From the NCBI GenBank assembly GCA_003194525.1, contig NBIV01000074.1:118876-182875 (forward strand): 64,000 nucleotides of DNA, given 5' to 3'. The stretch is from Gracilariopsis chorda (Eukaryota > Rhodophyta > Florideophyceae > Gracilariales > Gracilariaceae). Below are positions 20,023 to 30,775 of the stretch, piece by piece. The translations under genes were made by a program, and so were the position numbers. Each line of letters opens with the position of its first letter. The first letter of the stretch is position 1. The notes under the pieces are model-generated. The model worked only from the letters and a program-made list of their open reading frames with translations. It had not been told where the DNA came from and did not search any database.

Positions 20023-21030
20023 ATGCGTCGTTCAACTCGAAATCACGATCCCACAGAACCTGCACAAAACAATGGACCCAACATGGAACAGTTACAGCAG
20101 CAGATTGAAGCTCTACAAAGAACTCTACAGCAGCAAGCAGCTCTTATACAGTCGCTTCAATCTACCAACGGTGGCAACCGGACCACTTCAAATCCTCAGT
20201 CAGCGCCCGTAAACTCTGGCTTCAAAGCACCTCCTGTCCCCATGTTTTCAGGAAAGCCAAGTGACAGAACCTCGGAAAGAGTACAGAGCTTTTTCTATTC
20301 TATCAGAAAATATGGAACTCTTTGCAACTACTCAGATGAGAAGATGTTAGCTCTAGCAGAATGTCATCTTCAAGACAGAGCAGCAACTTGGATAACCCGT
20401 CTAGAGCAAAACAACACAAAGCCGACGTCTCTAGAAGAACTTCGCATCAAAATGACGAAAGAGTTTGTCCCGGCAAACGAGATTGCTCAAGCTCGTATCA
20501 AGCTCATGGAGATAAATCGCAACGAATATGGCAAACTAGAAGATTTCATATCTACGTTTGAAGATATGATAATGCTATGTAACACTCCGCCCAGTGAAGC
20601 ATACATATATTTCTTCAACAGCCTTCCGCGAGCAATGAAGGGAAAGTTTACTGAAAAGTTCCCCACCTCCGAGCCTACCGATCGTTACGGAAATATCAAC
20701 ATTCAAACGGTATATGACTATGCCCGTACGTTGGAATTGTCCATAAAGATGTCTGGAGATTCTGAGAAGTCCCAACGGTTTGGAGGAAAACGAGGCAACA
20801 AAGCCAAGTTTAAAGCCGGAAACAATTCCCACATCGATTCTGAGACCAGAAAAAAGAACTCCAAAACTACAGATGACGTGTGTTGGGGTCCAGCACAAAA
20901 AGGTGAAGGACGTTTGTACCGTGACAACGATCGTTGCTGCAAATGTGGTTTGAAACCATATAGCGATCCAAACCATCCCTGCCGTAAGGACAAGGAGGAA
21001 CGCCGTCAGACTCGAGAGTCAAAAAACTAA
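20023..21030 (+). CDS. gag: Element B gag
   Basis: The ATG at 20023 gives 335 residues ending TAA at 21028-21030. The frame is open upstream into the LTR, but this is the first ATG past the primer binding site. The N-terminus is Gln-rich and probably coiled (residues about 15-50). A capsid-like gag domain follows, with VPMFSGKPSDRTSERVQSFF and a LEELRIKMTKEF block. The C-terminal part is basic, with a Cys/His cluster CCKCGLKPYSDPNHPC, spaced unlike the usual CCHC knuckle. The last codons AAA AAC TAA belong to a canonical slippery heptamer. Confidence 0.9.
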   Translation: MRRSTRNHDPTEPAQNNGPNMEQLQQQIEALQRTLQQQAALIQSLQSTNGGNRTTSNPQSAPVNSGFKAPPVPMFSGKPSDRTSERVQSFFYSIRKYGTLCNYSDEKMLALAECHLQDRAATWITRLEQNNTKPTSLEELRIKMTKEFVPANEIAQARIKLMEINRNEYGKLEDFISTFEDMIMLCNTPPSEAYIYFFNSLPRAMKGKFTEKFPTSEPTDRYGNINIQTVYDYARTLELSIKMSGDSEKSQRFGGKRGNKAKFKAGNNSHIDSETRKKNSKTTDDVCWGPAQKGEGRLYRDNDRCCKCGLKPYSDPNHPCRKDKEERRQTRESKN

Positions 21031-21054
21031 CTTGGCCGCATTACGAGGCGGCCA
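21021..21054 (+). promoter_or_regulatory. Canonical -1 ribosomal frameshift signal of element B
   Basis: A AAA AAC at 21021-21027 is a textbook X XXY YYZ heptamer in the gag frame. The gag TAA follows at once. TGGCCGC at 21033-21039 pairs perfectly with GCGGCCA at 21048-21054 around an 8-base loop, five bases after the heptamer. In the -1 frame translation continues without stop into the protease. All three parts match the known rules for efficient -1 frameshifting. Confidence 0.85.
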
Positions 21055-21668
21055 GAAAGGATGACATTAATCAGTCATCTCGCGCGCTCTTTGCATTAAA
21101 TGCTGCAGAGAGAAAGGAGTGGATGTACAAGGCGACATTAGCAGGAAATCCACTGGATGCAGTCATCGATTCTTTTGCGTCTCACAATTTTATGGCACAT
21201 AAGGATGTGAAACGAATTGGACTGAATATCGAAAAGGTCGATGATATGGAGGTTGAACTCGGAAATGGGTCAAAGACAGATATTATGGGAAAGTGTTCAG
21301 CAGTTCTCAACATGAATGGACATCTTTCGAATGTAACTATATATGTTATTCATATGCATGATGAAACGGAGAATCCATTGCTTATCCTCGGCAGAACATG
21401 GTTGAAAGCACATAATCCTGCGATTGATTGGAGGTCAAACAAGTGTACAATTATCCGACAGGATGGAACGCAAGTGACAATAACGGCAAAAAGAAACAGT
21501 GATCGTCCCGCATCGACCACAGTTTTTAAAATGATGTCGTTTCTATTAGAGAAGCCGATTGCTCACCACCATTCCGAGAGCTACTTTCAGAATTTCATGA
21601 CATCTTTCGTGAAGACCTTCCAGCAGATCTTCCTCCTACGCGTGGTATGGATTTTGAGATTAACTTGA
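21027..21668 (+). CDS. pol: Element B protease region of pol
   Basis: This is the -1 frame after the slip site, open from 21027 to the stop at 21666-21668. The protease core has VIDSFASHNFM at about 21165, an ELGNGSKTDIMG flap-like segment and LLILGRTWLKAHNPAIDW. The active site is usually D-[ST]-G-A; here it reads DSFAS, so the catalytic Asp is kept but the Gly is replaced. After about 21587 the true pol frame is one base back (EFHDIFREDLP), which one missing T in the TTT run at 21585-21587 would explain; the last 27 residues of this frame are therefore out of frame. Confidence 0.8.
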   Translation, partial: LTWPHYEAARKDDINQSSRALFALNAAERKEWMYKATLAGNPLDAVIDSFASHNFMAHKDVKRIGLNIEKVDDMEVELGNGSKTDIMGKCSAVLNMNGHLSNVTIYVIHMHDETENPLLILGRTWLKAHNPAIDWRSNKCTIIRQDGTQVTITAKRNSDRPASTTVFKMMSFLLEKPIAHHHSESYFQNFMTSFVKTFQQIFLLRVVWILRLT

Positions 21669-23299
21669 AACCAGGAGAGACACCACCAGTCCGACCCGTC
21701 ATTCGACTGTCTACCAAAGAGCTCAAAGAACTTAAAAAACAGTTACGAAATCTGCTAGAAAAAGGACTAATAAGACCTTCCACTTCGCCTTATGGAGCTC
21801 CCGTATTCTTCATTAAGAAGAAGAATGGAGACTTGAGAATGGTGTGCGACTATCGTGCGCTAAATAAGATCACGATTCCTGACGCAAACCCGATTCCGCT
21901 TATCAATGAGACACTCGATCAGATTTCAGGAGCAAACATTTTCTCACAGATCGATCTCATTTGGGGTTATCACCAAATGCGCGTAAAGAAAGAAGATTGC
22001 CACAAGACAGCGATCAGAACCCGTTTTGGTTCCTTTGAATGGAAAGTTCTATGCTTTGGTCTCCGAAACGCACCTGCTGCATTTACCAGGCTTCTTTCCA
22101 ATCTACTACAGGAACTTCATGGAGAGTGTATGGTTTTGTTCTTGGATGATATTCTGATATATAGCAAATCCGAGAAAGAACACAAACATCACCTTCAAAG
22201 ACTATTCGAAATTCTGCGCAAGAATAAGATCTACATTAGACCTAGCAAATGCAAGTTTGGTGCATCAGAAGTGGAATACCTGGGATACACTTTGAATTCC
22301 GAAGGAATTTCAACACAAGGGCGATTAGTGAAAGCAGTCACCGACTGGCCTACACCGAAATCTGTGAAAGATGTGCAACGGTTTCTTGGACTTTCTAACT
22401 TTTACAGAAGGTTTATCAAGAACTACGCCGCCATTGTTCGCCCAATATCCGATTTGATTCGCAAGAAGTCTTTCTCTTGGAACGAAGAACAGACAAAGGC
22501 TTTTGAAAGTTTGAAGATAGCATTGACTACGGCACCAGTTTTACGACACCCGAAACATGAATGTCAGTTTGTACTGACTACCGATGCCTCTAAACACGCT
22601 GTGGGAGCCACTTTGGAACAAGATGGCCATCCTGTTGCGTTCTTATCACATCGACTGTCAGACACAGAGACTCGTTGGGATACTGGCGACCAAGAACTAC
22701 TAGCAGTGATGATTGCTCTACGTGAGTGGACCGTTTACCTCAGAGACAGAAGTTTTGTTCTAAAGACGGATCATGAACCCATTCGATACCTACAATCAAA
22801 GCCGAAACTTTCTGGACGACAGATGCGTTGGCTAGACGAATTACAGAGCTTCGACTTTAAGGTGGAACACATTCCAGGTTCAAAGAACAAGGCCACAGAT
22901 GCACTCAGTCGTTGCGTGAACGTTTCGCAGTTCAAATCCTTACGCCTACAGGAGAAGTCTTTGATGAACGAGATTCGAGAAGCATATCATGATGATGAAT
23001 GGGCTCAGAACCTCTTAGCAGTTTTAAGAGACAATCAGACCTTCCCAAATCGCAAAACCGAACTGTACGTTCACAAGTTTGTATACGAGAAGAGTCTATT
23101 GTACTGGATAGGTTCAAGAAGCAAACGAGTGTACATACCGAATGTACAGTCTCTCAGACGGAAAGCAATCAAGTCAATACATGAACCTGCTCACTTCGCC
23201 ACAGAGAAAACCTATTACGCTTCTACCAGATACTTCTACTGGAAAGGGATGTACAGAGACATCGAGAGATTGTATCTTCGTGTGGTGAGTGTCAAATGA
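21590..23299 (+). CDS. pol: Element B reverse transcriptase and RNase H
   Basis: The frame is open from upstream of 21590 to the stop at 23297-23299. RT motifs are FFIKKKNGDLRMVCDYRALN, the palm LFLDDILIYS (FLDD in place of YxDD) and FGLRNAPAAF. RNase H has LTTDASKHAVGATL, the WDTGDQELLAVM block and LKTDHEPIRYL, then SKNKATDALSR. The integrase zinc finger His residues follow (IHEPAHFATEKTYY), but its Cys pair is in the next frame. This is a second one-base shift at about 23280, again repaired by a single T. First ATG is at 21647. Confidence 0.88.
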   Translation, partial: EFHDIFREDLPADLPPTRGMDFEINLKPGETPPVRPVIRLSTKELKELKKQLRNLLEKGLIRPSTSPYGAPVFFIKKKNGDLRMVCDYRALNKITIPDANPIPLINETLDQISGANIFSQIDLIWGYHQMRVKKEDCHKTAIRTRFGSFEWKVLCFGLRNAPAAFTRLLSNLLQELHGECMVLFLDDILIYSKSEKEHKHHLQRLFEILRKNKIYIRPSKCKFGASEVEYLGYTLNSEGISTQGRLVKAVTDWPTPKSVKDVQRFLGLSNFYRRFIKNYAAIVRPISDLIRKKSFSWNEEQTKAFESLKIALTTAPVLRHPKHECQFVLTTDASKHAVGATLEQDGHPVAFLSHRLSDTETRWDTGDQELLAVMIALREWTVYLRDRSFVLKTDHEPIRYLQSKPKLSGRQMRWLDELQSFDFKVEHIPGSKNKATDALSRCVNVSQFKSLRLQEKSLMNEIREAYHDDEWAQNLLAVLRDNQTFPNRKTELYVHKFVYEKSLLYWIGSRSKRVYIPNVQSLRRKAIKSIHEPAHFATEKTYYASTRYFYWKGMYRDIERLYLRVVSVK

Positions 23300-24447
23300 A
23301 CAAAGACAATCGGACCACTCGACAAGGTCTACTACAGTCACATGAAGTTCCAGTAACTACCTGGGAGGTGATTACAGCAGATTTTGTTTCGGAGTTTCCA
23401 GAAACACAACGCGGACACAATTCGGTTCTAGTCGTTGTTGAGAAATTGTCGAAACGGGCGATCTTTATTCCCACGAAGAAGTCAATAACTACTCCGGATG
23501 TCATCCGACTCTTCGTCGATTATGTATTTTCGAAGCATGGAATTCCCAGCAAGATTATATTAGATCGCGACAAATTGTTCAAGTCAAAGTATTTTCGTGG
23601 ATTCAATGAGATACTTAACGTGAAGCTCAACATCGCCTCGAAGGATCACCCTCAGACAGACGGACAGTCAGAAAATATGATTCGTATTCTGATTCAAATG
23701 CTTCGCAACTGTGTTCAGAAAGACAGCAAAAACTGGGATACTATGCTAAGCGAACTAGAGTTCGCGTATAACTCTTCTAAGAATAAGAGTACGGGACTGA
23801 CACCTTTTGAAGTTGATCTAGGTCGCATACCGCAGTCCGAACTTTCCCGTGAATTGGACACCTGCACAATTCAGTGTCAAGCAGCTGCTTCTGATGTAGA
23901 TCGAAGAAGGGCTTCTCGACAATTTGCCCGAGATAACCTTTCAAATGCTGCTTCTGCTCAAAAGTTCTACGCCAACAAAAGTCGAATAGACAAAACCTTT
24001 AAGGAAAACGATCTGGTTATGCTTAAAGTACAGGGTACAGGCGTTGCGACGCGATCAGACTTACCACAGAAGTGCCAACCGAAGTTTATGGGACCTTTCA
24101 AAGTATTGAAAGTCATGGGTCCTGTCACGTACAAGATTGAATTACCACCATCAATGAGTAAGGCGCACAATGTTTTTCATGTGTCAAAGTTGAAGAAATT
24201 CGTTCGTGGTCCCGCAGACCAAGGATCTCTATCAGTAGTCATCGATCCTGAAGGAAACGTAGAACAAGAAGTAATTGCGATTTTGAACAAAAAGAGAGTC
24301 AAACGTCGGATTTTTTACTTGGTTCAGTTTGAGGGTGATGAAGTCGAAGACTCAATTTGGATGCCGAGCTCAGACTTAAGAAACTGTCGAGAACTTATTA
24401 AGAAGTTCGAAACGTCTCCGCGGACGTCGACTTCAAAGAAGGGGTGA
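23278..24447 (+). CDS. pol: Element B integrase with C-terminal chromodomain
   Basis: The frame gives CGECQMNKD (zinc finger Cys pair), then the core with ITADFVSEFP (Asp), ILDRDKLF (Asp) and HPQTDGQSEN (Glu), so the D,D,E triad is intact. The LEFAYNSSKNKSTGLTPFE block and the SH3-like module KFMGPFKVLKVMGPVTYKIEL follow, then HNVFHVSKLKKF. The end (about 24265-24400) is a chromodomain-like segment, VIAILNKKRVKRRIFYLVQF to SIWMPSSDL. The stop at 24445 overlaps the purine tract before the 3' LTR. Confidence 0.9.
   Translation, partial: SCGECQMNKDNRTTRQGLLQSHEVPVTTWEVITADFVSEFPETQRGHNSVLVVVEKLSKRAIFIPTKKSITTPDVIRLFVDYVFSKHGIPSKIILDRDKLFKSKYFRGFNEILNVKLNIASKDHPQTDGQSENMIRILIQMLRNCVQKDSKNWDTMLSELEFAYNSSKNKSTGLTPFEVDLGRIPQSELSRELDTCTIQCQAAASDVDRRRASRQFARDNLSNAASAQKFYANKSRIDKTFKENDLVMLKVQGTGVATRSDLPQKCQPKFMGPFKVLKVMGPVTYKIELPPSMSKAHNVFHVSKLKKFVRGPADQGSLSVVIDPEGNVEQEVIAILNKKRVKRRIFYLVQFEGDEVEDSIWMPSSDLRNCRELIKKFETSPRTSTSKKG
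24435..24444 (+). other. Element B polypurine tract
   Basis: AAAGAAGGGG lies four bases before the 3' LTR and overlaps the last codons of pol, the expected place for the plus-strand primer. Confidence 0.7.
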
Positions 24448-24448
24448 A

Positions 24449-24670
24449 TGTAAGAAGGTATCTTCCTACGCACTACTTGGCACCCGTTAAGGTTTATGAA
24501 TTTCAAACGACCATTAATGAGCAATAGTACATCTACATTCATCAACTATTGCTCAGGGCGTATTAGTATTTAAGCGTTCTTCTTTCCCATACAAGTAAAG
24601 AAAGAGGACATCCGAAGAGATTGTCATTGTGTTTATCGTTTTTCGAACTACAGAGTCCTGCACTCTTACA
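24449..24670 (+). repeat. Element B 3' LTR
   Basis: 222 bp, one base different from 19755-19976, followed by the CATAC duplication at 24671-24675. Confidence 0.96.
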
Positions 24671-24675
24671 CATAC

Positions 24676-27149
24676 AGCTTTGCATGAATGGAAAGGTTGC
24701 TTGGGCGACACAGAATGACTCTTTTCATGAATATGACACGCGAAGGCTGAAGAATCAGTAAAACGTGAACAAAAATGGTACCAGATAGTGGAGGAGATGG
24801 ACATGCAAATGGAGAATTCAAAGCGAAGGGAAGAGTTAAAAGCATTCAGTGAGCATTCTGCAGGACAAAAGGGTCCCCAAAACAAAAAACGCCTATGAAA
24901 GATTGGACATCCAACTCTTTTCGATTCGTAATAAAACAAGTAGCTATTTTTTCATCGCGCCCCCGATCATCATCCCTGCATGAGTCATGGAACGTGCATC
25001 AGTTTACCGATTTGGTGCACTGCTATAAAATGCGTTTTCTAGTCGGATGAGTACGGCAAAGGCGCGCATCACATCATGAACATCTTCCTGCACAGTTATT
25101 TGCCTCCGCTAAGACTTTTTCAGTGCTTCGAAGACAATGGGTGCCCTTTTTCTGCTTAGAAAAGAGTCAGCCGTGTCACAGCACTTTCTAGAAACACTTT
25201 TTGCCCTTTGAAAAGCCCAGTTGGAGTGAAATACTTAGGAGTCTCACACTACATTTAAGTTCACACATTACCCTGAGTATCCTCTAATTGGACACCTCTC
25301 GCAAAAAATTGCAATATTTTCATTTTTCGAATGTGGCGCGCATGGCAAGTAGAGTGTGACTGCTTTCAAAGGATTGCAGTTACAATGTAAATTGAATGCC
25401 ACCTCGCGCTCCTTGGAACATCCACTTAGACACGTCGAAGCTAGGCCAGAAACATAGATTTCAAGACCTTTGGATGGCCTTCATTTAGCTTTCATGCGTG
25501 ATCCACAACAGCCATGCACGCTCCAAATACACTCATATTATTCCAAAGATGTCTCGTATAGATTCAGAGACTGTCTAGCAGCCATGGAGGTAGCAAGGAA
25601 GTCCCAGACCGCAACTACGAAGAATAATCTCGGCTCGAAGAGAATTGAAAGATGGGATTCCAATCAAAGCGGAGAGAACACGTTTTAAAGCTTTACAAAT
25701 ATCAAACATTCTTATGATGCGCATCATTGTCAGCAATTCGTATCATTCTAAACCTTTTGAAGGGAGCACCCGAGCGTTTCATTGGCAGCCAAATCTGTCT
25801 AGCTCATCGCTGTCTTTTGAAGATCGTATAGCTGCAATTGAAATAATGCAAGAAGATATTGGTTCCAATATGGCTCTACCCCGTATCATTATTGATGCAG
25901 AATATGATATGATCGTTCAACACTCCACTGCTTTTGTAGCAATATCTACAAAGAATCACGAACATACTCAGATTGAAGTCAAGGACGTCCATCAGAACTA
26001 GGAACGCCTTCAGAAGAAAAAGGTAAGATTGAATTCGGATGACATACAACCTGGAGTACTGATGAGCGAAGAAGCTAGTTTCAGGATCGATGAAACCAAA
26101 ACCAGCGTCAATGAGGCAAACTGTGAGGGAAAATCTAACGCATCAAATATGCAAAGGACGCATTCAACGTTTCAACATTTTACAAAGAATCACGGCTTTC
26201 TAGTATACTTCAACATCAAAGACGGCTAGGTTGCAGCAGACATGATGAGCCATGTGCTATTGGAACGAGGTACCTTCTATAAATCTTGAGCGAGAGTGAG
26301 GAAATAGTTTTTTTGGGCGTCTCCGCTTCCAATGCACCTGTTTCCTTACTTTTATAAGTGTCATAGTGATGCAATAATCAGAGCGGTAGCTCAGTACATG
26401 ATCCAATATATATTCTCGGCTGCTTTTCTGTACAAGGAAGCCTTCAAGTAATCTCTAGGAGCCCGTGTAAAGGTGTCCACCTATATGAATAGCATTGGAT
26501 ATAACTAAAACGCTGCTTTCTTTGGATTGGATGCAAACATCATGTATTCGAAGACAACTTTTACTAAGTGCTTGGATGCTCCCGATTTGACCGCTTCAAC
26601 TTAGATCTTATCCCATCTACAACGGAAACAACTCAGGCTTTAGTTAGCCACCACGAAATCAAATGGTACAACACAACACCGAAGACACCTGAGAGAGCAT
26701 GGATATTCATGGCGTGGGATCTGCCCAATAGACTTCCAGCCTGCTGCATAGAAACGTATAAAAAAACCATTCTCATCGAAGTCGCAGTGGGTCTGAACCC
26801 ATCCTCCCATCCAATATCGAGGTCACTGAAAGCCATGATTATGAGTACATCAGCGACGCGGCCTGGCGTGAAGGGGAAAACCGTGCTCTGTCTGGTCTTA
26901 TGTATCGCCGCAGCAAGTCTTTAATCGTCGCAAAGCCAGACAGCTACCTCCCCTGACCACGAATAGGTCTTGTGCAAACTCATTGGATATATTTCATTTC
27001 AGGAATGCCTTACGGAGGGCAATGTAGATATGGGGAGCGAGCTAGAGGGTCAGGCCTATAACATGCCTCTTTCACTCAACACAGCGGCCAGGGATGGTGG
27101 GCGCAGGGGTAAGCAGGAAAATGGGTAATATTGGTCGTGGAAGCGGTGG
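24676..27149. other. No gene recognised; scattered protein-like fragments on +
   Basis: Frames at 25645-26001, 26029-26229 and 26568-26924 read like broken protein (for example SSSLSFEDRIAAIEIMQEDI and LVYFNIKDG) but match no family I know. Frequent stops and shifts suggest an old decayed element or gene. No LTR pair was found. Confidence 0.4.
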
Positions 27150-27386
27150 ATGTGGGGGAACAGGGGTAAGAAACGAGGCAGAGAATACCCCGTGGCGGAA
27201 GATTGGGCGGGTTACAAACGCCGCATGTGGTACGTGGACAACAAATGGGTTCCAAACCTAACTCTTGAAACTCAAAGGGACGAAATTGCCAACAGGATTC
27301 AGCTGAGGCGAGCTAGCCGAGAGCTAGACGAGAACGTGACCGAGTGCTCCTCACGAGATTGTCCTGCGCTGGTACCGCTTACTTGA
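27150..27386 (+). CDS. Short hypothetical ORF, charged, rich in Arg and Trp
   Basis: 78 codons ending at 27386, with EYPVAEDWAGYKRRMWYVDNKW and an RIQLRRASRELDENV stretch that looks helical. The composition is protein-like and the frame is clean, but it is short and unrecognised. It may be an exon or a fragment. Confidence 0.25.
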   Translation: MWGNRGKKRGREYPVAEDWAGYKRRMWYVDNKWVPNLTLETQRDEIANRIQLRRASRELDENVTECSSRDCPALVPLT

Positions 27387-27712
27387 AGAGAGCCGAAGAA
27401 TATCGGATTTGTCGTACCGTCTCGTCGCGTGGCCATCAAAGCAGTTTATAACTGAAGATTTCCCTAATTGAAGGTACTGGTATTTCCATGGAAAAGAATT
27501 TGTCGGAGCGGAGTGGTCAAAAAAGATCTCAAAGTCAGCATGGAGTCATTAGGAGCACGTGAAGGGCCGTATAATCTGCTTGCGCCCCCTCCGTTCTCGC
27601 AATCAGCTCCAACAAATCACTACCCGCTCTGCTCTTCGGGAAGATATTTGAGACTGCTTCATCTTTCTTCTTCGGAAACTTCTCTTTCTCTCCGTCCCTC
27701 GCCGTTGATCTC

Positions 27713-28120
27713 ATGAGTAAACGAATCTGCAAAAGCAACCTCTCATACTATAACAACACCACAATACCGTCACCTACATCACTTGTACTGAACGAAGACA
27801 CCAACAACTGCAGCGCCACAGACTTCGAAAATGTCAAGTCTGTTCGTGACCGCACGCCAGTGCAGCTTACACAAAGCGTATCAACCTTCTTCAACCCAAC
27901 CTCCAATTCATTCACCTTGTCTCATCTCGCCACAGCCCCATTCGAGTCACCAACTGTCCAAGACTCCTCATTTCAGACAGCCCCAGAGGCATTCTTTGAA
28001 AAGGAACACCTCATAGCCTCTTTTATGTCATTTTCTACACCACACAAATACATCACTGCCCTCCACAATTTTATAGAATTCATCACTAGTCTTGCCCAGC
28101 TTAGAATAACGATTGAATAG
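27713..28120 (+). CDS. Hypothetical ORF, Ser/Thr-rich
   Basis: 135 codons from the ATG at 27713 to TAG at 28118-28120. The product is rich in Ser, Thr, Asn and Phe, with no domain, signal peptide or membrane segment that I recognise. The length is only modestly above chance for this base composition. Confidence 0.25.
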   Translation: MSKRICKSNLSYYNNTTIPSPTSLVLNEDTNNCSATDFENVKSVRDRTPVQLTQSVSTFFNPTSNSFTLSHLATAPFESPTVQDSSFQTAPEAFFEKEHLIASFMSFSTPHKYITALHNFIEFITSLAQLRITIE

Positions 28121-30372
28121 GTCGTAGCACAATATATTCCGCACAAACATGCTCATAAACGCCATCCTAGCGTGCAACAGAAAATGTGTAGCCTAAAGTG
28201 CATACTTTTGCTCACGTTTCCGTGTCTCAAGTCCAAAATTGATCTGTCTCGAAAATGCATCCCAGGCTGTAAGGACTAGTTCCGTCTCAAAGCTCTGCAC
28301 CGTTTACTAAGGAGATGTTTTTCGCATTTGCAAGGTCTTTTCTACACTCTGGTGGCGCTGAGTGCGCCACGGTTCCTCTGCTTTTCCTTTCTGATTTTCT
28401 AAGGGTTTTTTGAGCCACTTAGAATTTTGTGAGTGTCATGTTGCACGATTTCACGACACCGAACGATGAAATTCCTCTTTGTACCCTTACTTGCTGGAGA
28501 GTAGATCAAAAATATATTCGTAGCTCGAGAGTACCAGCACAAGAATGCAATGCCAATGTGGTAAATAGACACAAACTGCGACAAAGAACCAAGATGCAAT
28601 GTAGAAAGGAATCCCGGTAGTGACCGTACAACATAATGGGCGACAAAGCTGGGTACAATGTAGCAAAGAGACAACACCAGTGGATAATCTAGGCAATCAA
28701 AACCGTAGATCAAGCGTAGTGCTGATGATCAGTCCTAGTATAGTGAAATTGTTTACACGCACGACCAAAGCCTTAGGTCTAGTGCGCAGCCGATGTGCAC
28801 TGTGCTACAAAACAAGAGCCCAAACAAGGGCAGCGTAGTACAAGCACGGGAGAAGATGCAAAAGACCGAGCCACAACACGTAAAAGGGTGAGTGGTGAAG
28901 AGTGTGGTTGATGGCAGGGAAGAGCAGACTGCTTTAAAGGAAGGTGGGGGTTGCAAAAGGAAGGAGAAGTGGTATGGCCCGAGTTTGCTTGGAGGTTGCC
29001 GAAATTGGCTTTTATAGACAATTAAGCTTTGCGCATAATCTCCACTTATGCATATTAGGTCCAGGTAATAACTCATAACAACCTGTCAGAAGACAATTCC
29101 TTGCCATGAACAACCAGCTTGGTAAAAGGTATTATACCTCTTAGAGTATTTTGTCGTCTTTATAATATCTGGTGACGGCACTAGATAATTCCATGAACAT
29201 TGTTCCAGCCACCTCATGATGCCCCAGTCAGACGCAACCGCCATCATTCGCAATATATCTGAGGACTTCAGTTCCTCTACCCCATACTGTGACCTCGTCG
29301 AAGTGGAAGCCGAAGAAGAAAGCACGTCCTCACCTTCATGGTCCACAAATGGCAACAGAAACACTTCCTGATAATTTTGAGGGCTTCGGGATTTCCTCGT
29401 TTTTACTGCTCGAACTAGAGGACATCTTACCTCGTATTCCGGAGAAAGAGTTGAAAATGGAAGACGTACTTACCACTCTCAATGATCTCATATCCAAAGC
29501 ACCAACATTGTATGTGCGAGGACTGATGAATGGGGCAGTATTTGCTTCAAAATGTCATTTCTTGCAGAATTCTACTCCTCTTCATTCTTTCTTCCAAATT
29601 ATAGACCAAAGTCTTAATAAGTAAACACTGCTGTAACCTTCCTTTAACTTTGCTTCCTCCCCACAGGCGTGGTAGCTGGAGCGTGTGTGGCAGCGCGTGT
29701 AATGCGAAGAGATGCTCTGCTAAGTGAGAAACAGGGTGCATAGCACCGTACTGATGCCAAAGCGGTTGACTTGATGTTCGTCGGCGAGATATTCGTCGTG
29801 GCACACACGACAGAGCACGCATATCCCACAGCTGAGGGTCTTCACCTTGCAGTTTCTTGTGTAGTGTTTGCAGCTGCGCAGCGGTGCTTGTTGCTATTGT
29901 AGTGGTTTTGGTTGAAGCGCTGGGGGACGTGGATTCCCGTTGACGTCAAAAGGCCGGAACTGGTCCTTGAACAGGGTGCAAACGGCGGTTTACAGCTCGC
30001 GACGGTGTCTGGGAGCGGGGAAAGGGGGAAATGACGGACGTGGGGCTGGATGGCGCTGCAGCTGCAGCGCACTATTGCGGCCGGTGCGATCTTAGCGGTT
30101 CTGTTTGGGGCGCAGCGGATGTGGCAGCGGGATGTTAGCTGTGCCACGGGGGACGTGGTATTGGAAGCGGCGAGAGGCCAGACGCCACGTAGCAAGCAAG
30201 CAAAAACTGGAGAGAGCGTCACAAGTATCTGGCGCTACCCAGCAGACAAGGCAATTTGGCCTCTAAGCACAACGCAAAGGGGCTACGACGCACACGAGGC
30301 TGCGCTAAACGGCGACGCAAGAGGAGGGTTAGCCCTTAGAGTGAAATGGCATCTCATATTGACTCAACTCCC
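28121..30372. other. No gene recognised
   Basis: Short frames occur on both strands, e.g. 29289-29624 (+), 28753-29076 (-), 30050-30382 (+), without recognisable motifs. GC content rises after 29640. Element C inserted at its right edge. Confidence 0.5.
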
Positions 30373-30377
30373 GTTCC

Positions 30378-30533
30378 TGTGAATGGAAACACGCTGGCCA
30401 CCAGTTGGGACGTGGTTTACAGTTCACTCGTCCCGACTGGAGGCACAAAATAAATGACCTCGCTGATCTGCCTTCACCAGCATGATGGGAGGAGGAAGAC
30501 AGTGGAGAAGCCACAAAGCTAGACACAGCTACA
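30378..30533 (+). repeat. Element C 5' LTR
   Basis: Starts TGTGAATGGA and ends CACAGCTACA. Short, with no clear TATA box. Preceded by GTTCC. Confidence 0.95.
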
Positions 30534-30543
30534 TGGTAGCATC
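30534..30543 (+). other. Element C primer binding site
   Basis: TGGTAGCATC directly abuts the LTR. It is identical to the site of element D at 50631 and close to those of the gypsy elements at 19979 and 56733, which suggests the same, probably initiator, tRNA primer. Confidence 0.75.
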
Positions 30544-30775
30544 ACATGCGGTTATCGATAACACCGTCGACGTGAGAAAGACGTATCGAGAACAATATCG
30601 AAAACGTAAGGGACACAGCAACCGCCAGCGGAAAAGCCGACATTGAATAAACCCTGCTTTAGGCTTCTCTCAAAAGCAAGGATTATCTGCACAAAAGAGG
30701 GAGAAACGCCAACGTTCTCCACTCCCTATAGCACTTGCGCCTTCGGCGCGCCTTGCATCCAACCACTTTTACCTA

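Larger units (their letters stand above)
19755..24670 (+). mobile_element. Element B: young Ty3/gypsy chromovirus-type element, 4,916 bp
   Basis: 222 bp LTRs at 19755-19976 and 24449-24670 differ at one base (A/G in GGCACCC[A/G]TTAAGG). CATAC duplications lie at 19750-19754 and 24671-24675. Inside are a primer binding site, gag, a frameshift signal, protease, RT, RNase H, integrase and chromodomain, then a purine-rich tract. Pol carries two further single-base shifts, each explained by one missing T. Either this copy cannot move by itself or the assembly has small errors. Confidence 0.96.
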
